From Thermoplasmata archaeon (GTDB taxonomy: Archaea; Thermoplasmatota; Thermoplasmata; UBA184): DNA of 8,020 bases. The notes under the pieces were generated by a model that ran no database searches, was not told the origin of the DNA, and saw nothing but the letters and a program-made list of their open reading frames with translations. Within the stretch, counting starts at the first letter, position 1, and each line of letters opens with the position of its first letter. The translations under genes were made by a program, and so were the position numbers. The stretch lies in the NCBI GenBank assembly GCA_021826525.1, contig JAKAZU010000038.1, positions 1 through 8,020 on the forward strand, written 5' to 3'. Below are positions 1 to 6,888 of the stretch, piece after piece.

Positions 1-467
1 AGGACGACGGAGACCGCGAGCGTCCATTCCGAGCCGGGAGCGAGAGGCACCCCGAAGAGGAACACGGCGTAGACGAGCCCCATCGCGACCGTGGCGAGCG
101 AGATCAAGATCGGGATCATGCCCCGTCCAAAGTACAGCGCGAGGCGGTTCGCCGGCGAGACGAGGAGGTGCTCCATCGTGCCCTGCTGCTTTTCAGAATC
201 CGTCGTCTGGCAGACCGAAAACACGCTCGAATAGGTGACGGTAGCGACGGCATTGCCGATCACCACGAACTGGATCTCGCTGACCGAGTCGTTGGCCAGT
301 TGCGCCGTCAGCGCGAAGAACGAGATCTGGGTGAGCGGGATGATGAAGATCATGCCAAGGATGAAGTCGATGCGCATGAACCCGAGGGACGTGCGCGGAG
401 CGACCACCGCGTTCGCCCAGAACGTTCTCCAGAAGGAGACCCGGTTCGCGCTCGCATCGCCCGTCAT
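1..467 (-). CDS. ABC-2 type transporter permease, second subunit (C-terminus beyond window)
   Basis: Membrane subunit of an ABC-2 (DrrB-like) exporter in the cytoplasmic membrane. My own reading of the minus strand from an ATG at 467 stays open to the window edge, giving 155 residues without a stop, so the gene is cut by the edge rather than broken. Hydrophobic segments lie at about residues 34-53, 66-85 and 117-140. Between the second and third is a family-typical cytoplasmic stretch, EKQQGTMEHLLVSP (92-105), the part of ABC-2 permeases that faces the ATPase. The start lies 3 bases after the TGA of the preceding permease, so it belongs to the same transcript. No clear SD site precedes it. 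It differs from the other permease, so the pair probably forms a heterodimer (inference). Family assignment is firm; the transported substrate is unknown. Confidence 0.85.
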   Translation of the reverse strand, partial: MTGDASANRVSFWRTFWANAVVAPRTSLGFMRIDFILGMIFIIPLTQISFFALTAQLANDSVSEIQFVVIGNAVATVTYSSVFSVCQTTDSEKQQGTMEHLLVSPANRLALYFGRGMIPILISLATVAMGLVYAVFLFGVPLAPGSEWTLAVSVV

Positions 468-470
468 GGC

Positions 471-1280
471 TCAGTAATCCCCCAAGCTACCCTTCTCGAG
501 CACTTGGCGCTCTACGCGGCGGAAGACCGACGTGGAGATCCCCAGGTACACGGCCGTGGTGCCGATCGCGCCGACCATGTCCCAGCCGAACCCCCACGAG
601 AACCCAGCGTACCCGGGGATCCCGTTGTACCGCAAGGCATCGAGCGCCCACGTCGGAGGAAAGAGGAGGCCGATCGGGTTGGTCCAAAACGGCAGGAGAA
701 CGACCGGGAACATGCAACCCGTGCCCACGTAGAAGGCGAACTCGCCGATGTTCTGGATGAACCCGGCGTAGCGGGTGTAAACGTAGACCGCGGCGAGCAG
801 AGTACCGACGCTCGCGAGGGTCAACATGACGAACACGAAGAGGAGGGCGAACTCGGCCGGGTTGGGCAGCGTCGGGGACGCGCCGTTGACCGTGACGACG
901 ACGACGTAAACGATCAGGCCCCCGATCAATCCGGAAACGACGTTCCACAGCACCCGTCCCAGCACGACGTAGAGGTACGGCGTTGGCGCCTGCAGCGTGG
1001 GCTCGAGAGTGCCCCAGACTCGATCCTGTCCGGTGGCCCAGCCGCTCCCGTAAAGCGTCTGGCCCCACATACTCATCATGCCGGCCCCGAGGATCGCGTA
1101 GACGAGGAAGTTCGGCCCGGAGTTGGCGAACAGGCCGAAGGCGACGAGGCCGAAGATGACCGGCGCAATCATCGAGGGGATCAGCCATTGCGGGTCCGCG
1201 ACGAACTGCAGGACGCACAGCCGGATCGATGCGAGCGTCGAGCGCCCCCGGGACCAGCCGTAGACCTGAGCGGTCGCCAT
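471..1280 (-). CDS. ABC-2 type transporter permease, first subunit
   Basis: Membrane subunit of the same ABC-2 exporter, 269 residues, a usual length for the family. About six hydrophobic segments are visible, near residues 33-52, 56-76, 106-130, 142-168, 180-198 and 234-254, with no signal peptide. The loop DRVWGTLEPTLQAPTP (86-101) matches the conserved cytoplasmic GTLE..L..P region that couples ABC-2 permeases to their ATPase. The ATG at 1280 directly abuts the TAG stop of the ATPase gene with no gap. It is preceded by a strong SD site inside the ATPase coding region, which supports this start. Its tail is polar and charged (RRVERQVLEKGSLGDY). The neighbouring ATPase and second permease show it is one part of a three-gene transporter. 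The cargo (drug, lipid, polysaccharide or other) cannot be inferred. Confidence 0.9.
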   Translation of the reverse strand: MATAQVYGWSRGRSTLASIRLCVLQFVADPQWLIPSMIAPVIFGLVAFGLFANSGPNFLVYAILGAGMMSMWGQTLYGSGWATGQDRVWGTLEPTLQAPTPYLYVVLGRVLWNVVSGLIGGLIVYVVVVTVNGASPTLPNPAEFALLFVFVMLTLASVGTLLAAVYVYTRYAGFIQNIGEFAFYVGTGCMFPVVLLPFWTNPIGLLFPPTWALDALRYNGIPGYAGFSWGFGWDMVGAIGTTAVYLGISTSVFRRVERQVLEKGSLGDY

Positions 1281-2264
<984 letters not shown>

Positions 2265-2302
2265 GCGCGCACGGGCCTCGGTGCGATGGCCAAGCGAGCC
2301 GG

Positions 2303-2310
2303 CATAAAAG
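2303..2310 (-). promoter_or_regulatory. Putative archaeal TATA box for the ABC transporter operon
   Basis: On the minus strand CTTTTATG stands out as an A/T-rich island in otherwise GC-rich sequence, centred about 43 bases before the ATPase ATG at 2264. Archaeal transcription usually starts about 25-27 bases after the box centre, which would give a leader of roughly 16 bases. No strong SD site is seen in that leader. The match to the archaeal consensus is moderate and no clear purine-rich BRE precedes it. Confidence 0.45.
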
Positions 2311-2451
2311 CTGGGGACGCACTCGGAAGCCTCCTCCCATGTGAGTCGGGCCGCGGAGGGGCCCCGTCCGGCTCCGCCGCCGCCCGGAGCTCCCGAAAGC
2401 GCACCCCCGGGCCTCACCCGGACGGCTCCCGAGCTCGCACCGTCACAAGCC

Positions 2452-2459
2452 GTTATATC
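2452..2459 (+). promoter_or_regulatory. Putative archaeal TATA box for the 2-oxoacid dehydrogenase operon
   Basis: GTTATATC is the clearest A/T-rich element upstream of the first E1-alpha, centred about 36 bases before the ATG at 2492. A start of transcription about 26 bases after its centre would fall near 2481-2482, leaving a leader of about 10 bases. No SD site is visible in that leader, which fits short-leader or leaderless initiation as is common in archaea. A bacterial -10 reading is possible, but no matching -35 element is evident. Confidence 0.55.
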
Positions 2460-2491
2460 GCGTATGGCTTCCGAGCTACCGAGAGCTTCAC

Positions 2492-3568
2492 ATGGCGAAG
2501 GCGGCCACCTCGAAGACCGGGTCCCAGGGATCTGCCGATTCCTTCCCGGAAGACCGCATCGTCGAGATCTACCGGACCGAGGTGCTCGCGCGGGTGATGG
2601 ATGAGCGCTGTCTGACCCTCCAGCGGCAGGGGCGGATCGGGTTCTACGTACCGCTCGCCGGCCAGGAGGCCGCGCAGATCGGGAGCGGCTACGCACTCGA
2701 CCCCTCCGACTGGATCTTCCCGGCCTACCGCGAACTCGGCCTTGCCCTGGTGCGCGGAATCCGCGCGAAGAGCCTCATCGACCAGTTCATAGGAAACTCC
2801 GCCGACCTCACCAAGGGCCGACAGATGCCGAACCACTACGCCTTCCGAGAGCAGCGGTTCGTGTCCGCCTCCAGTCCCATCGGCACGCAGATCACCCAGG
2901 CCGTAGGCGCGGCGATGGCGGCGAAGAAGCGGCACGACCCTATCGTGACGATCACCTTCTTTGGGGACGGCGCCACGAGCTCCAACGACTTCCACGCCGG
3001 GCTCAACTTCGCGGGCGTCTTCGCCGCTCCGACGATCTTCTTCTGCCAGAACAACGGCTGGGCGATCTCACTTCCTCGGGAGAAGCAGACCCTGAGCCCG
3101 ACGCTCGCGGGGAAGGCCGATGCCTACGGACTTCCCGGCGTCGTGGTCGACGGGAACGACGTGCGCGCGGTGTACCGGGCCGTGCGCGAGGCACGGGCTC
3201 GTGCGATCGCCGGCGACGGCCCCACCCTCATCGAGGCCCAGGTGTACCGCTTCGGCCCACACTCGACCTCGGACGACCCCAGTCGCTACCGCCCCGAGGA
3301 GGCCGTCCGCAAGGCCCGTGAGCACGACCCGGTGCTCCTCCTTCAGTCCGAACTGATCCGCAACGGGATTCTCACGAAGGACTCCGATTCCAAGATCTGG
3401 GAGGAGCTCAAGGCGGAGGTGGCTCGCGCGATCGAGGCCGCTGAGAACACCCCGGCCGTGGAGCCGCTCTCCTTCTTCGACGACGTCTTCGCTCAGCCGA
3501 CCCCCGCGCTGGAGGAACAGCGAGCGTCCTTCGATCAGCTTCTCCGGGAGGGGGTGCTCCGCCCGTGA
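2492..3568 (+). CDS. 2-oxoacid dehydrogenase E1 component, alpha subunit (first copy)
   Basis: ThDP-dependent E1-alpha. With E1-beta it decarboxylates a 2-oxoacid and transfers the acyl group to the E2 lipoyl arm in the cytoplasm. It has 358 residues, normal for the family. The ThDP/Mg motif runs from GDG (158-160) to NNGWAIS (187-193). Other conserved pieces are QRQGRIGFY (44-52), GQEA (57-60), YRELG (79-83), SSPIGTQIT (127-135) and GPHSTSDDP (255-263), with H257 matching the catalytic-pocket histidine of BCKDH E1-alpha. The HSTSDD loop and RQGR motif favour the branched-chain type over classical pyruvate dehydrogenase, but the true substrate is not provable here. The ATG at 2492 follows the TATA-like element closely, and no better in-frame start exists downstream. 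It leads the operon, and its TGA overlaps the E1-beta start by 4 bases. A homologous second copy lies at 5828-6883. Confidence 0.95.
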   Translation: MAKAATSKTGSQGSADSFPEDRIVEIYRTEVLARVMDERCLTLQRQGRIGFYVPLAGQEAAQIGSGYALDPSDWIFPAYRELGLALVRGIRAKSLIDQFIGNSADLTKGRQMPNHYAFREQRFVSASSPIGTQITQAVGAAMAAKKRHDPIVTITFFGDGATSSNDFHAGLNFAGVFAAPTIFFCQNNGWAISLPREKQTLSPTLAGKADAYGLPGVVVDGNDVRAVYRAVREARARAIAGDGPTLIEAQVYRFGPHSTSDDPSRYRPEEAVRKAREHDPVLLLQSELIRNGILTKDSDSKIWEELKAEVARAIEAAENTPAVEPLSFFDDVFAQPTPALEEQRASFDQLLREGVLRP

Positions 3569-4542
3569 CGGAGCTCACGCTCGTCCAGGCCGTGAACCGG
3601 GGTCTCCGCGTGGCCCTGTCGTCCGATCCGGATGTGCTCATCCTCGGAGAGGACGTCGGAGTGAACGGAGGTGTCTTCCGGGCCACCGAGGGGCTCCAGA
3701 AGGAGTTCGGACCCGAGCGCGTGATCGACACGCCACTCTCCGAAACGGGGATCATCGGCACGGCGATCGGGATGGCGCTCTACGGCCTGAAGCCGGTGGC
3801 CGAGATCCAGTTCATGGACTTCATCTATCCGGCCTTCGACCAGATCGTCAGCGAGCTCGCCAAGATGCGCTACCGGTCGGGCGGGCAGTATCCGTGCCAC
3901 GTGGTCGTCCGCGCCCCGTACGGCGGCGGCATCCGCGGCGGCCTCTATCACTCTCAGTCGACCGAGGCCTACTTCGCCCACACCGCCGGGCTCAAGGTGG
4001 TCATCCCATCCAACCCGGCCGACGCGAAGGGACTGCTCCTGACGGCCATCCACGACGAGGACCCCGTGATCTTCCTCGAGCCGAAGCGGATCTACCGATC
4101 GCTGACGGGCGAGGTCGCCGATGGGGACTATCGAGTTCCGTTCGGGAAAGCGAACGTCGTCGTCGAGGGAACGGATGTGTCGCTGTTCGCCTACGGCGCC
4201 ATGATACCCCCGACCGTGGAGGCCGCGCAGGCCCTCCTTTCGGAAGGCATCTCCGCCGAGGTCGTGGATCTTCGGACGTTGGTGCCTCTGGACGAGAAGG
4301 CGATCCTCGCCTCGGTGGAGAAGACCGGACGGGCCGTTGTGGTCCACGAGGCGGCCCGCTTCTGCGGGTTCGGCGGCGAGTTGAGCGCGATCCTCGCGGA
4401 AAAGGCGTTCTACTCCCTCAAGGCCCCCATCGCGCGCGTAACGGGGTACGACACTCCGTTCCCTTACGCTCTTGAGAACTCCTATCTTCCGAACCCCGCC
4501 CGGATCGCCCACGCCGCTCGGGCGGCGGCTCGGACCCAATAG
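3565..4542 (+). CDS. 2-oxoacid dehydrogenase E1 component, beta subunit
   Basis: Partner of E1-alpha; the ThDP site lies at the alpha/beta interface. It has 325 residues, typical length. The catalytic glutamate that activates ThDP is E60 in DTPLSE (55-60). LYHSQSTEAYFAH (127-139) carries H129, equivalent to the conserved active-site histidine of BCKDH beta. GEDVG (28-32), QFMDFIYPAFDQI (82-94) and FLEPKRIYR (170-178) are family-typical, and the EPK..YR form is that of branched-chain rather than classical pyruvate enzymes. The start is GTG at 3565 within GTGA, overlapping the TGA of E1-alpha, with a G/A-rich SD-like stretch at about 3547-3555. This implies translational coupling, which favours equal subunit amounts. 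It is the only E1-beta in the window although there are two E1-alpha genes. Confidence 0.95.
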   Translation: MTELTLVQAVNRGLRVALSSDPDVLILGEDVGVNGGVFRATEGLQKEFGPERVIDTPLSETGIIGTAIGMALYGLKPVAEIQFMDFIYPAFDQIVSELAKMRYRSGGQYPCHVVVRAPYGGGIRGGLYHSQSTEAYFAHTAGLKVVIPSNPADAKGLLLTAIHDEDPVIFLEPKRIYRSLTGEVADGDYRVPFGKANVVVEGTDVSLFAYGAMIPPTVEAAQALLSEGISAEVVDLRTLVPLDEKAILASVEKTGRAVVVHEAARFCGFGGELSAILAEKAFYSLKAPIARVTGYDTPFPYALENSYLPNPARIAHAARAAARTQ

Positions 4543-4546
4543 GAGG
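4541..4546 (+). promoter_or_regulatory. Shine-Dalgarno site for E2
   Basis: AGGAGG overlaps the TAG stop of E1-beta and ends 7 bases before the E2 ATG at 4554. It is a perfect SD core at canonical spacing and fixes the E2 start. It contrasts with the SD-less leader of the first gene in the operon. Confidence 0.8.
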
Positions 4547-4553
4547 ACGGCGA

Positions 4554-5831
4554 ATGGGTACGTTCGAGTTCCGGCTCCCCGACATCGGTGAGGGCGTCGC
4601 CGAGGGCGAGGTCGTTCAATGGTTCGTGAAGGAAGGGGAGACGATCCAGGAGGATGCCCCTCTCGTCAGCGTCCTGACGGACAAGGCGAACGTCGAGATC
4701 CCGTCTCCGAAGGCGGGGCGGATCGCAAGGCTTCACGCCTCCATCGGGCAGAAGGTGAAGGTCGGCGGCCTCCTCGTCACGATTGAGACGCAGGGCGGTC
4801 CCGCCGCTGCGGCACCGGCTTCACCCACCCCTGCGCCTTCGCCGGCACGGACACCCGCCGTGCCCGCAGCTCCCGTTCCGCCACCGACCCTGGCCACGGG
4901 AGCCTCCGCGACCCCCACCGGCCGGTCCTTGGCGTCTCCGTACCTCCGCCGGTTCGCGGCCGAACGCGGGATCGACCTCGCCACCGTGAAGGGCTCCGGG
5001 CCCGGCGGTCGGATCACCGAAGCGGATCTGACGGGCTGCTCCGCGCCCCGCACCGAGGCGGCGGGGGCCGCGACTCCCCGGGCCGGGCCGCCGGGGGCCC
5101 CGACCTTCGTCGCCGCGGGGGACGATATCATCGAACGCGTGCCGATCCGAGGCGTCCGCCGCGCTATCAGCGAGCACATGTCCCAGTCCGTCCACACGGC
5201 CGCTCACTTCACCTACGTCGAGGAAATCGATGTCTCCGAACTAGTTCGGTTCCGCGAGCGGATGGGGCGCCACGTGGAGAAGGACGGCGTCAAGCTCAGC
5301 TATCTACCGTTCATCTTGAAGGCGGCCATCGCCGGCCTCCGGGCCCAGCCGCGGATGAACGCGACCATGGACGATGCGAAGGAGGAGCTGCTCGTCCATG
5401 GCTCCTTCGATATCGGCATCGCCACGGCGGCACCGGAGGGCCTCGTGGTCCCCGTGGTTCGCGCCGCCGACACGAAGAGCGTCGGCCAGCTCGCGCGAGA
5501 GATTCAATCCCTGGCCGAGCGAGCCCGCCAAGGCAAGCTCGCTCGGGAGGAGCTCATCCACTCCTCGTTCACGATCACCAGCCTCGGGGCGCTCGGGGGT
5601 GTGATGGCGACCCCGATCCTCAACTATCCGCAGGTCGCGATTCTCGGCGTGCACAAGATCGCGCGTCGGCCAACGTACCACGCGGACGGGTCGATCGGAC
5701 CTTCGGACCTCATGAACCTCTCGGTCTCGCTCGACCACCGCATCTTGGACGGCATCGTCGCCGCCCAGTTCCTCGCGGTCGTCAAGGCCCACCTCGAGGA
5801 CCCGCACAAGCTGTTCGCGGAACTCGCATGA
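4554..5831 (+). CDS. Dihydrolipoamide acyltransferase (E2) of the 2-oxoacid dehydrogenase complex
   Basis: Core of the complex: it carries the swinging lipoyl arm and transfers the acyl group to CoA. It has 425 residues. Domains in order: one lipoyl domain (1-80) with the lipoylated lysine K44 in TDKANVEI; an Ala/Pro/Thr-rich flexible linker (about 82-122); the peripheral-subunit binding domain (about 125-160, SPYLRRFAAERGID then GPGGRITEADL); a second flexible linker (162-190); and the CAT-like catalytic domain (about 195-425). The catalytic motif SLDHRILDG (392-400) has H395 and D399 in place. A single lipoyl domain is usual for archaeal and branched-chain E2 proteins. The start is supported by a perfect SD site. 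The gene ends in ATGA, overlapping the second E1-alpha. No lipoate ligase or synthase is in the window, so lipoylation must come from elsewhere. Confidence 0.95.
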   Translation: MGTFEFRLPDIGEGVAEGEVVQWFVKEGETIQEDAPLVSVLTDKANVEIPSPKAGRIARLHASIGQKVKVGGLLVTIETQGGPAAAAPASPTPAPSPARTPAVPAAPVPPPTLATGASATPTGRSLASPYLRRFAAERGIDLATVKGSGPGGRITEADLTGCSAPRTEAAGAATPRAGPPGAPTFVAAGDDIIERVPIRGVRRAISEHMSQSVHTAAHFTYVEEIDVSELVRFRERMGRHVEKDGVKLSYLPFILKAAIAGLRAQPRMNATMDDAKEELLVHGSFDIGIATAAPEGLVVPVVRAADTKSVGQLAREIQSLAERARQGKLAREELIHSSFTITSLGALGGVMATPILNYPQVAILGVHKIARRPTYHADGSIGPSDLMNLSVSLDHRILDGIVAAQFLAVVKAHLEDPHKLFAELA

Positions 5832-6883
5832 ATGCCGGCGCCGGTGTGGTGCCACTCCCTTACGACGCCGCGATGGCGGGGTCCCTCCTGGGTCCGGAAG
5901 CCCGGGCGATCGCGCTCTCGGCATATCGCTGGATGACCCTCGGCCGCGCGCTCGACGCGCGCATGCAGGGGCTGCAACGCCAGGGAAGGGTGGGGTTCTA
6001 CGGGGCCGCCACGGGCCACGAGGCGGTCAACGTCGCGCTCGGCCTTGCCACGAGCCCTGCGGATTGGATCGTGCCGGGGTTGCGCGAGCAGCTCGCCGCA
6101 CTCGTGCGGGGCCACCCGCTCGCGACGTACGCCCAGCACCTGTTCGCCACGGACCTCGACCCAGCGCGGGGCCGTCAGATGCCCTGCCACCCCAGCGCGC
6201 GGGACGTCCACTACGTGTCGATGTCCTCGGTGATCGGCACCCAGATCACCCACGCGGTCGGCATCGCCGCTGGACTGCGCGCGCGCGCCGATCCCGGGGT
6301 CGCGCTCGGCTTCTTCGGCGATGGGGCGACGAGCGCGAACGATTTCCACGCGGGCCTCAACTTTGCGGCCGTGTACCACCTCCCGGTCGTCTTCGGCTGC
6401 GCCAACAACCAGTGGGCGATCTCCGTTCCCGTCGAGCGGCAGACCCGTTCGGCGACCCTCGCCGCCAAGGGCGCGGCCTACGGGATCCCGGGGGAGCGGA
6501 TCGATGGCACCGATTTCTTCCGATCCTACGCCACGCTCCGTGACGCGATCGCCCGGGCTCGCTCCGGGAACGGCCCGACCCTCATCGAGTTCCAGGTCTA
6601 TCGGATGACGCCTCATTCCAGTTCGGACGACCCTACGCGCTACCAGCCCCGGGACTGGGGAGCTCGGGCGGCGTCCCACGATCCGGTTCTCCGGCTGGAG
6701 GACTGGCTGCGGAAGAACGGGCAGCTCGACCCGGAGCTCGAGGGGCAGATCCGGATCGAGGCCGAACGTCAGGTGCGCGAGGCCGTGGCCGAGGCCGAAT
6801 CGGCGCCTCCGCCGCGGCCCGAGTCGCTCACCGAAGACGTTTTTGTCGATTCTCGGCCCTTCGTTCCCGAACGGGGTGAGTAA
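5828..6883 (+). CDS. 2-oxoacid dehydrogenase E1 component, alpha subunit (second copy, paralogue)
   Basis: A second complete E1-alpha of 351 residues. It aligns with the first copy at a constant offset of six residues from about residue 46 to 257 of the first copy, with no gaps. The ThDP/Mg motif is intact, GDG (164-166) to NNQWAIS (193-199), and TPHSSSDDP (261-269) keeps the pocket histidine H263. There are no internal stops or frameshifts. Differences at pocket-lining positions include Y79 to L85, P129 to V135, Q186 to A192 and G189 to Q195 (first copy to this copy). The ATG at 5828 overlaps the TGA of E2 (ATGA), so translation is probably coupled. An in-frame ATG at residue 16 is a possible alternative start. 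No second E1-beta follows, so it presumably shares the E1-beta at 3565-4542. Its substrate, and whether it is active, are unknown. Confidence 0.93.
   Translation: MNAGAGVVPLPYDAAMAGSLLGPEARAIALSAYRWMTLGRALDARMQGLQRQGRVGFYGAATGHEAVNVALGLATSPADWIVPGLREQLAALVRGHPLATYAQHLFATDLDPARGRQMPCHPSARDVHYVSMSSVIGTQITHAVGIAAGLRARADPGVALGFFGDGATSANDFHAGLNFAAVYHLPVVFGCANNQWAISVPVERQTRSATLAAKGAAYGIPGERIDGTDFFRSYATLRDAIARARSGNGPTLIEFQVYRMTPHSSSDDPTRYQPRDWGARAASHDPVLRLEDWLRKNGQLDPELEGQIRIEAERQVREAVAEAESAPPPRPESLTEDVFVDSRPFVPERGE
6875..6879 (+). promoter_or_regulatory. Shine-Dalgarno-like site for E3
   Basis: GGTGA lies at the end of the second E1-alpha gene, 9 bases before the E3 ATG at 6889, in a G-rich context. 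It is a good match to the SD core and supports that start. Confidence 0.55.
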
Positions 6884-6888
6884 CGCCG

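Larger units (their letters stand above)
2265..2491. other. Divergent intergenic region between the two operons
   Basis: These 227 bases separate the start codons of the ATPase (minus) and the first E1-alpha (plus). Each side has an A/T-rich TATA-like element close to its own gene. The middle, about 2340-2445, is very C/G-rich. It contains an 8-base inverted match (2364-2371 and 2418-2425) that is no better than expected by chance at this composition. I see no convincing operator, riboswitch or RNA gene. Any open frames crossing it are low-complexity Arg/Pro/Gly/Ser sequence. Confidence 0.7.

Noticed and set aside
2364..2425. Inverted match CCGTCCGG / CCGGACGG in the divergent intergenic region as a possible operator.
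   Set aside because: Only 8 bases with a 46-base spacer in very GC-rich sequence; likely chance.
2265..2696. Possible N-terminal extension of the ABC ATPase up to 2696.
   Set aside because: The extension is Arg/Ser/Pro/Gly low-complexity sequence crossing the TATA-like elements and the start of E1-alpha. The ATG at 2264 matches the usual family N-terminus.
3535..4539. A 334-codon open frame on the minus strand opposite E1-beta.
   Set aside because: Composition is typical of an antisense shadow in GC-rich DNA. The plus strand encodes a full E1-beta with its catalytic residues.
5083..5102. G/C-only stretch that could form a hairpin or terminator inside the E2 gene.
   Set aside because: It encodes the Ala/Pro/Gly-rich linker between E2 domains, the reading frame continues through it, and no T-run follows.
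5624..6679. A 351-codon open frame on the minus strand opposite the E2 end and the second E1-alpha.
   Set aside because: It spans the junction of two well-supported genes, is low in complexity, and has no recognisable motifs.
5828..6883. Possibility that the second E1-alpha is a decayed duplicate.
   Set aside because: The frame is intact at full length, the ThDP/Mg motif and pocket histidine are kept, and it is coupled to E2 by an ATGA overlap.
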